A DNA stretch of 64,000 nucleotides, from contig OZ025263.1 in assembly GCA_964019135.1 (NCBI GenBank), positions 37,860,133 to 37,924,132 of the forward strand, in the 5' to 3' direction. This DNA is from Arenicola marina (Eukaryota; Annelida; Polychaeta; Arenicolidae). The translations under genes were made by a program, and so were the position numbers. The stretch's first letter is position 1, and each line of letters opens with the position of its first letter. Shown here piece after piece: positions 10,600 through 21,728 of this stretch. The notes under the pieces are model-generated. The model saw only the letters and a program-made list of their open reading frames with translations, was not told where the DNA came from and ran no database searches.

Positions 10600-12690
10600 G
10601 ACGTGTTTAAGTGAACATGAAGTGTTGTTCTCAAGAGCGATTGCTTGACTCATTATGAATGGCGCTACGAATTTCACTTTTTATCTAATAATACGTCATC
10701 GTGACGTGACATGACGTCATTTGACGTTCGCCAAAATGCTCAAGATGGCTTCTATTTCTTTAAAATGCCTACTTATCAACTCGGGTTATGACAGCTATTG
10801 CCAAAGTTGCTGAAAATAAAGCAAACCCAACATTTCGTAGGAGCACGTTAGCTATGATGTCATTTTTTACGCATACTTATCCCCTGCACCAAAAAAGTTA
10901 CACCTTGCACAAGCTGTCCCTGAACACGACCTGCAACGTCAAGCGACCCGAAAGTCGCCATACTTTATAATAGCTAAGTAATAGCTTACGTAAGATGTGT
11001 GATGTCATGACGTCATAATGACGTTATGACGTGACGCGCGACAACGATTCAAGTGGCAATACGCCATGGTTTACTGCCAAAACTTATTCGATTAAAGAGC
11101 TAGGCGATAGAAAGAATAGTCCTTCCGCTATGGCTTGACGAAATGGCCAAAAGTTGCATTAGTTCATCATGACGGAGACACGGAGACCTACGACAAGAAC
11201 AAAGAACACTGCAGGCGAAGTGATATAGCAACTCATTTCTTTCTTTTACTAGGTTTCTGCCGATCAATGGTCCCTACCATTTGGCCTAAAGATCACAGCT
11301 CTGGCATGTTTTTCTTAATTTTGACGTTGTTTTAAAGAAGGACACAATCTCCATTCACTCATCATTGTGGCCCTCAAAGGTGTAGTCCCACTTTGAAGCG
11401 CTCTAGCGCCATAACTGAGCAACATCCGCCTGATTGAAGCATTAAGTGATCTGTAGATGCTTATTGGCAACTAGTTGGCGAAAGGAATACAATTTTAGCA
11501 TTTTTATCTGATTTTTGACGATTTTTCTTTTAATGGCAAGAATCTGTATGTTTATCATTAGGCCAGTGGCTTCGTTGCCATGGAAACACAAAGTAATACA
11601 GAGATCGCCTGGTTTTTCTTATAACTTGCTTTTAGGGGATATTACCTCACTGTGTGGCGAAGGAGACTGAAATAGCCTGAGCGGAAGTAGGTCATATTAG
11701 ATCAAGTTCATTTTTCCCCATAGGATCCCATGTTAACCGATTTGGACTATATGCCGAAAAGTAATGTGGCTATGGAACTATGTGGACAGATTATGACTCA
11801 GCTTAGTATTATCCATCTACAGCTGCAAGCATTGAGTGCTGACTTGAATAGGACACCCGTGGGAGCCTCTGCTAACACCATAAATCTTTCACCATTGGCA
11901 AAATTTCAAAAAAATCCTGTGACGTCACTATTTGCTCCAATCGCATGCGATAAGCACTGAGGCTACTATGTATCATGTTTAACTAAGGAAAAAATGCCGG
12001 TGTCGTTTGATGGAGGCACTTGTGAAAAACACGACAAAACATTTTTCCCAGCCTGAAGATACAGCGCTTTAACATGGGAAGTCCCATAGAGAAATGCCGT
12101 CGGCCCTGGAACCGGAAGTAAGATAGGAACATATTGTTTTTAGCTTGCAGCTATACGAGAAACTACGTTTCCTACAATATGATGCTACTTTCTCATTTTT
12201 GGGATTCTTTTCAGATTTTTGACGATTTTTTTTAAGTACCAAAAGTGACGTCATCGTGACGTCACGTGACTCATCAGAAAACTCTAAGATTCGACACAAC
12301 TCATCTCAATTCATATTTCTATGGCATATTAGAATATCATATCGATAGCTTGATGGCAAATGTGCCCAAAAGCGAGAAAACTGACAGAGATCATTTAGTG
12401 CGTTTTCCGCAAAACTTATTACCTCATTTTACTCAAAAATGAGTATTACGCATCAAAAGGTGAACAATACGCGAAAATTGCGCCTTGAATGGTAGCACAT
12501 CTTGAAACTGACCAGAGATCTGTAGCGTCAATATTAACGGAGATATAAGCGTTTTTAGTAATTTTTTCAAAAAATCGCTGTGACCTTGACCTTTGACCTT
12601 TTAACCTGAGTGACGAATATGGTGTAGCCCTATAGCCTAGCTATTAGATACTGAAGACTGCGAACCGATGTATGCAACCGTTAGGTCACA
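10600..12690 (+). mobile_element. Long non-autonomous dispersed element, copy A
   Basis: About 2.1 kb that aligns collinearly with 15850-17790. Shared landmarks in order are TCAAGAGCGATTGC, AAGATGGCTTCTATTTCTTT, ACAGCTATTGCCAAAG, GTTGCCATGGAAAC, TTTTCCCCATAGG with CCATGTTAA, GCAAGCATTGA, ACATGGGAAGTCCCATAGA, GTGACGTCATCGTG and finally CGCTGTGACCTTGACCTTTG. There is no reading frame with a transposase or reverse transcriptase, so it is non-autonomous or just a remnant. It holds several ATGACGTCAT palindromes and a direct repeat of TGACCT near its 3' end. The end near 12720-12790 has ACAGACATACAAAAAAACG and a GGTACTGACAGAAG-like tail. The class is not determined. Confidence 0.75.
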
Positions 12691-12884
12691 AGACGACTTC
12701 CCGTTTTTTAGTGAAACAGACATACAAAAAAACGAACAAACAAGACAGCCGAAGGCTGAGGTACTGACAGAAGTGACTTCATCTTCATTTCACCGTTTAT
12801 GTGCCCAAACTATGGTACAGGCGATGACATGCAGAAACACATATACTATAAGCTGATTTTGCCTCATGCTGGCTAGATGATGCC

Positions 12885-13110
12885 TTCAGTGGGCATATTG
12901 GGTTAAACAGCTCCTTGAACGAACAACGTGGGCTAAATAGCGCTATAAACGGGCAAATTGGAATAATTACGGCCTTCAGCGGCCAATTTGGGCTAAACAT
13001 GGCCTTCAATGGCCAATTTGGGCTCAATAATGCCGATATCCGAAGGCGTTCTAGCCCACACTGCCCACTGAAAGCCGTATTGGGCTCGCTGAAAGCGCAA
13101 TTTGGCCCAA
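12885..13110 (+). repeat. Minisatellite with GGCCAATTTGGGCTAAA motif, unit about 35-38 bp
   Basis: About six diverged copies of a unit with GGCCTTCARYGGCCAATTTG-like sequence followed by GGCTAAAYA. It is related to the clusters at 10195-10290 and 15425-15700. Confidence 0.75.
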
Positions 13111-13439
13111 ATTGACCTCTACGATGCGGATTCTGGAATAGCACAATCTAACGGCTGCTGTTCAACGCGGGCTGTTTTCCCAGATAGTGGGCGCCGTTTT
13201 GAGTGAATTCGGCCAAATCCCGACTTTCTACGTGTGCTTGGTCCCGCCCTAATGCCTGTTCTCGGACTCGTCATTGCTAAATTACGGAGCCGTCCAGCGT
13301 CAAAACTAAGCGTGCTAGGCTAGAAGCGAATGCGGATTCCTCACCAAAGTCGACGTTTGCACGTCCTTTGAAACCAGTCCCGACTCTAGCGTCGCTATTA
13401 AGCAAACGATAATGACGATAAAGACTTCCCGTTCTCGAG

Positions 13440-13545
13440 TGGGACAGACATACATACATACATACATACATACATACACACAAACACGACCAACCGACAT
13501 ATGACGAAAATTGAAAATTTCAATTTTCGTCATAACAAGAACTTA
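13440..13545 (+). repeat. CATA microsatellite followed by perfect hairpin (element end)
   Basis: GACAGACATACATACATACA-type tetranucleotide repeats are followed by CACGACCAACCGACAT and then a perfect inverted repeat at 13501-13533, with 16-nt arms (ATGACGAAAATTGAAA and its complement) around one A. Similar ends occur at 18752-18786 and 18849-18878, so this is a family-specific terminus. A hairpin after a simple repeat may mark the 3' end of a non-autonomous element. Confidence 0.75.
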
Positions 13546-13990
13546 GTGGGACACTGATGATGACTTTGGGTCACAGAACGTGTCTTTCTGAACATGGTGA
13601 TCCAAACCGCGACCCTCCACGATGATTATTAAGGGAATGAGGGCCATTTCTAGATTCCGGTACATTGAGTACATATGCTCGGTCCCCTGGCTTGAACTTT
13701 ACATTGAATATGATAGCGTGGTTTTGAGGTCAAGACGGGGCCTCGGAATTAGGTCAGCGGCTTCAGTGAATGGTATTACAAATGCTCGTGCCGACCTAGT
13801 GTGGACTTAAAAAAAAAAAAAAAAAAAAAAAGTAAAAAGTTAGTGGCCCAAATGGTGTGTATTGTTGCCTGAGGTCGTCTCTTACGTTGCCGCTGCATGA
13901 CATTTTTGAGAAATTTTGAACAAATTTTGTTTCCGGATTTCCTGGGGGTGTGCGTTGGGAAGCCAGCACCATGGCCACTGGTCATTCATT
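13546..13990. other. No gene seen; poly(A) run at about 13808-13832
   Basis: Non-repetitive sequence with a run of about 24 A after GTGTGGACTT. The A run could be the tail of a retroposed sequence on the + strand, but I cannot identify the body upstream. Confidence 0.4.
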
Positions 13991-14815
13991 AGCGGACTAA
14001 ACAAATCACCCCTCTGAAGTGATCAGGCGTGTATCGAGGATGCCTTGGGTTGTCTTCCGCAAGTGAGGGTCCGCAGGGTGTTCGAATAGGGATGCGGGAG
14101 CTCTAATCAGGATTCGTGGGACCAATAGAGATCTGATGGGTCGATTAGGGTTGTGTGGGACAAATCGAGATGTGCAGGGTCGAATTCGACGGTTCGAAAC
14201 GGGATCCGTGGGACACATTGGTATACGACGGGTCAAAGCTGATTTCGTTGGGTTCAATCTGGATTAGCAATGTTCAATCAGGATCACCAAGGTCCAATCG
14301 GGATTTGAAGGTCAAATAGGGATGCGACGGGTCAATCTGCATCCTAGTTGTCAAATCTCTATCTGGCGGCTTCCATCAGGTTATGAGGGAGTCAATAAGA
14401 ATCATATGAGTCCAATCTGGATGCGACAGATTAAATCTGGCTCTGACGGGTCTAGTGGGGATGCCAGATGACTACTCGGGATCCGAGAGAGCACATGTGG
14501 ATGTCCAGGTCGAATGGGGAGCTGAGAGGTCAATCTGGATCTGAGAGGCAAAATAGGCGTCTGTGAATGATATCTGGATCTGAGGGATCAATCTGGATCT
14601 GAGAGGTCAATTCTAGATCTGAGAGGTCCAATGTGGATCTGAAGGATCAAATCTGGATCTGAGGGTCAAATCTGGATCTGAGGGGTCAATATGGATCTAA
14701 GAGGTCAAATCTGGATCTGAGAGGTCCAATCTGGATCTGAAGGATCAAATCTGGATCTGAGGGTCAAATCTGGATCTGAGGGGTCAATATGGATCTAAGA
14801 GGTCAAATCTGGATC
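13991..14815 (+). repeat. 20-21-bp minisatellite with a divergence gradient
   Basis: The left half has loosely similar units such as GGGTCGATTAGGGTTGTGTG and GGGATCCGTGGGACAC. The right half is much more regular, with ATCTGGATCTGAGAGGTCAA repeated. Divergence thus decreases from left to right toward the next array, as if amplification had moved rightward. Confidence 0.85.
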
Positions 14816-15428
14816 AGATGGAGCTTTCTGTTGACAAAATAGAATAGAGATTTATGTTGGTAAAATGGAGCTTTCCGTTGGCAAAATGGAGATTTCTGTT
14901 GACAAAATAGCGCTTTATGTTGGCAAAATGGAGCTTTCTGTTGACAAAATAGCGCTTTCTGTGGGCAAAATGGAGCTTTCTGTTGGCAAAATAGCGCTTT
15001 CTGGTTGCAAAATCGAGCTTTCTGTTGACAAAATAGCGTTTTCTGTAGGCAAAATGGAGCTTTCTGGTGGCAAAATGGAGCTTTCTGCAGATAAAATAGC
15101 GCTTTCTGTGGGCAAAATGGAGCTTTCTGTTGGCAAAATAGCGCTTTCTGGTTGCAAAATCGAGCTTTCTGTTGACAAAATAGCGTTGTCTGTAGGCAAA
15201 ATGGAGCTTTCTGGTGGCAAAATGGAGCTTTCTGTTGGCAAAATGGAGCTTTCTGTTAGCAAAATAGCGCTTCCTGGTGGCAAAATGGAGCTTTCTGTTG
15301 ATAAAATAGCGCTTTCTGTGGGCAAAATGGAGCTTCCTGTTGAGAAAATAGCGCTTTCTGGTGGCAAAATGGAGCTTTCTGGTGGCAAAATGGAGCTTTT
15401 AGTTCGACAATTAGAGCTTTCGGCGGGC
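14816..15428 (+). repeat. 21-bp minisatellite, about 29 copies
   Basis: The unit contains GGCAAAATGGAGCTTTCTG followed by TT or GT, with AAAATAGCGCTTTCTGT as the alternate version. The 21-bp period gives a stop-free seven-residue repeat (VGKMELS on +, and an SSILPPE-like repeat on -) in both strands. That is expected from period and composition; no start context, splice sites or known protein support coding. Confidence 0.9.
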
Positions 15429-15700
15429 AATTTGAGCTAAATATCGGACATAACGGGCAATTTGGGCTAAATAGCAAGTATAACAGAGAATTTGATGTGC
15501 ACTGGGCATCTAAAGGGCAATTTGGGTTAAACAGCGCGTATAACGGGCAATTTGGGCTAAATAGCGAATATATCCGGTCATTTGAGCTGAACAGCGCATA
15601 TATGGGGGCAATGCTGGATAAACAGCGCCTATATGGGGACAATTCGGGCTAAACAGCGCGCATAACGGGAAATTTGAGCCAAATAGCGCATTCATCCGAA
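15425..15700 (+). repeat. Minisatellite with GGGCAATTTGGGCTAAATA motif, unit about 36 bp
   Basis: About seven copies of GGGCAATTTGGGCTAAATAG-type sequence followed by CGYATATAAC. It adjoins the 21-bp array directly and shares its motif with the clusters near 10.2 and 12.9 kb. Confidence 0.8.
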
Positions 15701-15849
15701 AACGTGCGCACCGCAGGCTCTATTTTGAGCAATGTGCAATGAGCAATTAACCGATATTAACAGAATTACAGATAAAACCGTTCTTTGTGCCGGTGACGTG
15801 AGGATCGCGTCGTGTAACGTATCTTCCGCTCGCCAATTTAATGCTATAT

Positions 15850-17790
15850 TAGAGTTTAAGTGAACATGAAATTTCGTTCTCAAGAGCGATTGCTCGACTC
15901 ATTATGAATGGCGCTACGAATTTTACTTTTTATCTAATAATACGTCATCGTGACGTCCTTTGACGTTCGCGAAAATGCTCAAGATGGCTTCTATTTCTTT
16001 AATATACCTACTTATCAACTCGGGTTATGACAGCTATTGCCAAAGAGGCTGAAAATAAAGCAAACCCAACATTTCTTAGGTGCACGTTAGCTATGACGTC
16101 ATTTTTGACGCACACGTTTTGGTACCGCAAAAAAAGTTACGCATCGCAGCAGTTGTCTCTTGATATAAGGTACAGTGTCAAATCAACCGGTAGTCGCTAC
16201 GAGGTATAATAGTTGAGTAATAAAGGTTATAAAATTATGACGTCATCACGTTATGGTGACGTCATGGCATAACGCACGGCAACGTCCAAATATCTAAACA
16301 CAAACATTTATGCCCTCAATCCAAAACGTTGATTAGAACGGCGGTAGATCTGTTAGTTCTTCAGATATAGCTTCACCTAATGACCGAAAATTGCTATTCT
16401 CCACCATTACGGATAAGTGAAAAACGAGCAGACGAAGAAAAGACTCTGCAGATAAGATGTAAAAGATAATAATGCTTTACTGCCAATAGTAATCTGGAGA
16501 CATATCTTCCCTACCATTATACGCAAAGATCGAAGGTCTAGCTAGTTTTTCCGATTTTTGACGAATTTTCTAAGTTAGAGGGAATTTGTATACTTTATCA
16601 TTGGGAAAATGTCCGGTTGCCATGGAAACGAAACGCGTTTGCCGTCAGCCTACCCTGGGACTCTTGTACTCGTCCACATCTCTCACCATGGTAGAGCAAA
16701 GTGAGATCGCTCAAACGAAAGTATGTCAAATTGAATGAAATTATATTTTCCCCATAGGGTTCCATGTTAAACGTTTTCGACTCTATACCGAAAAGTTAGT
16801 ATGTTATGTCACCATGTTTACCGTTGGTGGCTCATCTCAGTCCGGTCCATCCACAACTGCAAGCATTGAACGATAACTGGCATAGGTCGCCCGTGGGAGT
16901 CCTTGCCAGCGCTAAAAATCCCCATCTTTTACCATTAGCCAAATTTCAAAAAATTCCTCTGACGTCATTTCTTATTCAAATGCCATATGGTATCCATGGT
17001 TTCTACTAGGTACCATATTGAATCAAACAAAAAATCCTGGTAGTGTTTGACGAAGGCACTTGTGAAATATGCAACAAAACATTTTTTCCCAGCTTGAGAG
17101 ATGTAGGGCTTTAACATGGGAAGTCCCATAGACAACTTCCCGCCGCTCTGGAACCGGGAGTAAGATTGGAACGTATTGTTTTTACTATCCAGCTATACAG
17201 GAGATCACTTTCCCCACAATATGACGCCAGTCTAGCATTTTTCGCATTTTTTTTTCGATTTTTGACAATTTTTTTAATGTACCGAAAGTGACGTCATCGT
17301 GGCGTCACGTGACGCACTGGAGAGACCTAAGATTCTATAGAGGTTATTCTTATTAATATTTCTATGACATGTCAGTACCTTATAGCGATAACTTGGTTTT
17401 AAATGTGTCTAAAAGCCACACAACTGACAGAGGTGATTTAGTGTGTTTTCCGAAAAACCTATTATCTCATTTTGCTCGAAAATGAGTATGACGCGTCAAA
17501 AAGTGAACAATACACGAAAGATGCCCCTTGATGGGTTGCACGTTCTGAAACTTACCCGAGATCTCTATCTCTAATATTAACGGAGATATATGCGTTGTTA
17601 ACTTTTTTTATAAAAAATCGCTGTGACCTTCACCTTTGACCTACATATGCCATTAACGAACTTGACCGAGCCATTTCACCAATCTACCTTTCGGTGAAGA
17701 ACGATGACCGTAGCTGTCGAATTACGACCTGTATCGAGCGGACAACAAAGGAGACAAACAAACATACATACGAGACGGTCAAGCAGAGCT
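15850..17790 (+). mobile_element. Long non-autonomous dispersed element, copy B
   Basis: Collinear with copy A at 10600-12690 through all landmarks listed there, at visibly reduced identity. The 3' part has TAATATTAACGGAGATATA, CGCTGTGACCTTCACCTTTG and then GACAAACAAACATACATACG. No coding capacity for a transposition enzyme is seen. Confidence 0.75.
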
Positions 17791-17899
17791 TGAGAAGGAA
17801 GACGAAAATTGTGGTTATGGGACCAATTCGACTATGTTAAGACCCATTTCATGACGTTAACACGCCGTCAGTCATTTGGCGTATCGAGGCTTTATAATG

Positions 17900-18790
17900 G
17901 GCTTGGCCATGTTAAAGTTTGATTATTTGCCAGCGTCGAAACTACTGGTTCGATTTTGATGGTATTTGGCATACATGATGTCAGTAATATGGGTACGTAT
18001 TCCACCACATATGAGTCATCTACCTGCATTTATGTAGTCACAGCGAATTTTTTGCGCTTTCGGCATTGTCAAAATTGATCATCCAATTACTCGAAAACTA
18101 TAAACGTGAGGTGAAATCTGAGGGCACTTTACTTTTGCGTATCTCTCTGAAAAATACTCTGAAACAAATCGCGAATCTCTAGACCAAATATTAACGAAGT
18201 TACGCGGGAATACATGTTTCGTAACCTTGACCTTGATGTGACCTTGACCTTGGAAGCGTGACCTTGGTCAATATAATATTTTACGCCCAAATACTAATGT
18301 CATGTCTGACGCAACGTGTCGTTTGTCTGACATGTCCCCTTCATGGAGAAATTAAACAGGCCTGATTCCCGCCAAAATGCTCCCATAGGGTCCCATGTTA
18401 AACTTTGGGAATTTTTTGCAGAAGAACTATGCGGACGATGTTCAAAATTGAAACGCCGTATATAAGGTACCTATGAGCCCAATACGTGAATTAATTTTGA
18501 GCGTCATTAAGTACAAACTCGGAACGCTATAGAGATTTTGCCGATTTTTGTTCCTATCTATCAATGGTTAAGCGAATTGCGAAAAAATCCTGTGACCTTG
18601 AACGTTGACCTACATAGCCCATCTACTAACTTAGCCTGACGATTGCTACTCCGCATCTTTCTGTGAATTTGGAAGTCGATATCTTAAGGCATTCGAAAGA
18701 TAATGCCCCGCGTTACAAACGGACAGACACACATACAGATTCACCGAACACACCGACATAAGACGAAAATTGGAAATTTTCGTCTTAACA
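17900..18790 (+). mobile_element. Related dispersed element with CCTTGACCTTG motifs and hairpin end
   Basis: It has the same architecture as the 3' half of copies A and B, but is diverged: AAATATTAACGAAGTTACGC, then AACCTTGACCTTGATGTGAC, a CCATAGGGTCCCATGTTAAA block, TGTGACCTTGAACGTTGACC, ACGGACAGACACACATACAG and a hairpin at 18760-18786 with 12-nt arms around GGA. The 5' limit is uncertain. Confidence 0.6.
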
Positions 18791-18825
18791 AATTTACAAA
18801 CCGAACATAGTAGTATACTGACAGA

Positions 18826-18880
18826 CTTCTGTCAGTACCAAACACGACCAACTGACATATGACGAATTTTCGTCATAATA
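18826..18880 (+). repeat. Isolated element terminus with palindromes
   Basis: ACTGACAGACTTCTGTCAGT forms a palindrome around CT. It is followed by ACACGACCAACTGACATATG and a second perfect hairpin at 18859-18876 with 8-nt arms. The same phrase precedes the hairpin at 13501, so this is probably a remnant 3' end of that family. Confidence 0.6.
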
Positions 18881-19440
18881 ACGTTCTAAATTTAGCCCTG
18901 CACCCGGGCTTTCGCAAGTTCCTCAAACAGCGAGTGACGTCACAGAGTTTCGCGTGCCTCCGCGGTAACAAAAATGGCGAGAGCAAGTGATCGACTTAAC
19001 CATTCCGCTGTCAAAATGTGCAGTGTATGGAGTAACAGCACACGGATGCGTCATTAAACCACATGGTAAAGATAAAATAAGACCAGTTGGTTGTTTTCGT
19101 ATCACTTCTGGATCACGAAAAGACCAAGTTTCTTCATTTTTGTAAGTTCTCTGTTTGAAGCGTTGCGCCAACGTTGTCACCGGGGAAAATCCGTATGACG
19201 TCATAATGCCTCGTTTTCGTAGGAACTGCAAAAAAACGTTAGTTTCTCAGTCGTATTGTCCCGTCGCAAAAAATATTCGTCATTGTGATGGCGCAAACGA
19301 ATAAAAAATATGTTGTCTATCCGTTTTGTAACGCTATATTTCTTAAATATTCTTAATCATATCTCTAGGCCTTCCGCAATAGACCCACCCCTCGGCGTCT
19401 GGCTTTTGCGCAGGTAGTCCGGTTCCCAGTCTCTCTCTCT
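18881..19440. other. No recognised gene; GC-rich promoter-like stretch
   Basis: Around 18935-19250 the sequence has CpG-rich stretches and a TTTTTGTAAGTTC donor-like site. One + frame includes KCAVYGVTAHGCVIKPHG just before that donor. This could be a first exon of an unrecognised gene or mobile element, but I cannot name it. Confidence 0.25.
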
Positions 19441-19600
19441 GCGTAACATACACGTCACGCCTACGTCACAGATAGTCAGGATACCAGTGTGCGCAGAGAT
19501 TCTAAACTCGTTCCGAACACGTGCTTTGTTTGTTTGTCCCCAAAATGAGTAAACCGGAAGTCTAAGCGAACGAGACTTTATAGCCCTGTTTACAAGACGT
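19440..19600 (+). repeat. Right member of the inverted repeat pair (partner near 9.8 kb)
   Basis: It contains CACGTGCTTTGTTTGTTTGT followed by CCCCAAAA and, after about 45 bases, TATAGCCCTGTTTACAAG. This matches the minus strand of 9870-9940. Divergence between the two is considerable. Confidence 0.55.
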
Positions 19601-21290
19601 CGTGATTGAGGTACTCCGCCCTATGATGCGGGACTACTGTCGCTGAGGCGGTTGATCTTGCTCAACCAGGGGGGGGGGGGGGAATCAACCGCCGCAGCGC
19701 CACCTACAATGGGCGAAAATAGGGCAATGTAAAAATTTGTCTGGCGCTGTCAGAAACTTCATGCGAGCTGATGCTTCTTAGGCGTATTATTATATTATAG
19801 TGAGTACAAGGGAGGAAAGGACAATAAAACCTATTCAGCCAAACACTCTTGTTTCTAATATTTAACACGTTTTGCGATGTTATATCCACTTTCCTTACGA
19901 AAAACATAGATCGAAGCGTTGACGACCATTGCCGCCATTATCGTCAAAATGGTCAAACTTTAGCGACATTTGAGGCCATCGTCCTCGTTAACCATTAGAG
20001 CGATATCGATAAGACTCCGGCAAGTATTAGAAATGGATATCTATTTTCTAAAATGTCAAACCCGCTCAACTCCTCTCCAACATTTACTATTTCACCGCCT
20101 TTCAAACGTAGGCCCCATCAGCCTGATCGTGCCATGTAATAGCCAATAGGTACAGAAGTTTGGGGGGCCCCAAGCCAAAGCTGGTGGGCGGGGTTTTTGA
20201 AATTCCTGTCACTTTTCAACAACTTTTGCCTAATTCCGACTCCTTGAGATAGCTAGGATTTATTCACAATGATATCAGTCACTGGTAAAAAGTAGTAATT
20301 TATTAAAGTTATAGATTAATATATTATTGTTAGATGTATTATTTATTTCAAACAAATTACAGAGCAACTTGTATGAAGTTTATTGTTGGAAAAGTAAATA
20401 TTGTGCCAAGTAATGCCAAAGTAATATTCTTTAGGTAAATTTTTTTGCTGCAAGAACTGATTGTTTTTGGCTATATGTTAATTATAACAATATTTTTTTT
20501 TAGTAGTAGGTCTATGTATGGGTAGGGGCTCCAACCCTGAAATCGGCCCCTCCTATCCAGATATTCTGGAACTGCTCCAGATATATTTACATACTGGTAC
20601 ATCTTTGAACTCAAAGTATAAAATCACATTAAAAACATCATGCAAGCTTATTTTATTGATATATGTAATGGGTATTGCAGCAAAAATTTAATACCACTTT
20701 ATAAGATGCAGGGTATTACATGTACATGGTATATTTTTATAAGCAACTCAGTGGGTGAAATTTCGGTCAGGTAGTTACTTGATATGACAACTAAAAATTC
20801 TATTGTTTCAATTTTAAATGATAATGAGTACTGATACTGTTTATTTACAAGGCTTATATGTAAAGCAAAGGGGGATGGTGAAAAATGTAATGTTATTTCT
20901 TCATATTTCATGCATATATATCATGTACCAGAAATGCTAGCAAGCAGCGCTGGTAAAAAAGAATTCTGGCTGCTACTCTCATAAAACACCATGCAGTTAT
21001 TCTTAAATTCACAATATGGTCTAATTAGTGTCTAGCATTATAGAACTGCCTATATAGATCTATATGCCACACCATACACAGCAAGTGATTGGAGCAGGCT
21101 GGGTTGCCTTAAATATTTAAATTTTCCTGAGATTTCTGCTTTCTACAATCTTGTTACACTGACAATGTTACAGATATTTGTATTAGTTATAGCTATAGTC
21201 CCTTTTTTCAGGATTTTGTGGAGAATGTCTTCAGTAATATCAGTTGCCAGCTCTTCTGCAAGGATGCCAAGTAAAGCTTTGCTCAACACT
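19601..21290. other. No gene seen; poly(G) run at about 19669-19682
   Basis: AT-rich, mostly unique sequence. A 14-bp G run lies between GCTCAACCA and GAATCAACC. Open frames are short with no recognisable domain. Confidence 0.5.
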
Positions 21291-21509
21291 GGGTTGAGTT
21301 GCGGAGTACGGTATTCAATTCTGGACGACGATTCGTCTAAAATACGTGGGGATAACCTGTAAATATCGTTGCATAATAATTATCCATTATTTATCCATAT
21401 TTTACACTATTTTGAGTGTGCTGTTATGCCCAAATTAGGGTTAATTATTTTGGGGATATGCCCGCAACAAATTGCTCGCGGCGGTCGATCGTGCTCCACA
21501 ACTCAACCC
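21291..21509 (-). mobile_element. MITE-like element with terminal inverted repeats, next to PHF14
   Basis: The left end reads GGGTTGAGTTGCGGAGTACG and the right end, on the other strand, GGGTTGAGTTGTGGAGCACG, so the ends are inverted repeats of about 20 bp with two differences. Length is about 219 bp and there is no coding frame. I do not see a clear target-site duplication. The inner sequence (ACGGTATTCAATTCTGG, GTGGGGATAACCTGTAAATA) matches the inverted copy at 8841-9105. It ends about 165 bp upstream of the PHF14 start codon. Confidence 0.75.
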
Positions 21510-21673
21510 TGAAATGAAAACTGACCACTCTCCGCCTTCGACTCACTCCGCTAGGGCTTGCGTAGCGCCACCATGCGGGGAGCTTGCTGACAGATCTGTC
21601 ATCTGACTGGAACCAAATCTCGATTTGTTCAAGCATTGCAGTTTCGCCATTAATTAAGCTTCGGTGGGCGAAA
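21510..21673 (+). promoter_or_regulatory. PHF14: Putative PHF14 5' UTR and proximal promoter
   Basis: This short interval separates the MITE-like element from the first PHF14 codon. An in-frame TAG at 21563-21565 with no in-frame ATG between it and 21674 supports the chosen start. The start context GCGAAAATGG has A at -3 and G at +4. I see no TATA box; the transcription start itself cannot be placed. Confidence 0.45.
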
Positions 21674-21728
21674 ATGGAGGACAACATTTGTGAGGATCCT
21701 AGCGTTGGATTTTTGTACAAGGCAATGC
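21674..21728 (+). CDS. PHF14: PHF14 exon 1 (start codon)
   Basis: It encodes MEDNICEDPSVGFLYKAM plus one base. Donor C|GTGAGTTG. Joining to exon 2 makes a CTG codon and the peptide KAMLERDPRKRRVKP. The exact phase match and good Kozak context are the evidence. The alternative start is ATG 25067, which would be an initial-exon reading of exon 2. Confidence 0.75.

Noticed and set aside
14865-15440. Seven-residue repeat frames VGKMELS and SSILPPE
   Set aside because: 21-bp tandem DNA gives these on both strands at the same time; no splice sites, start context or homologue.
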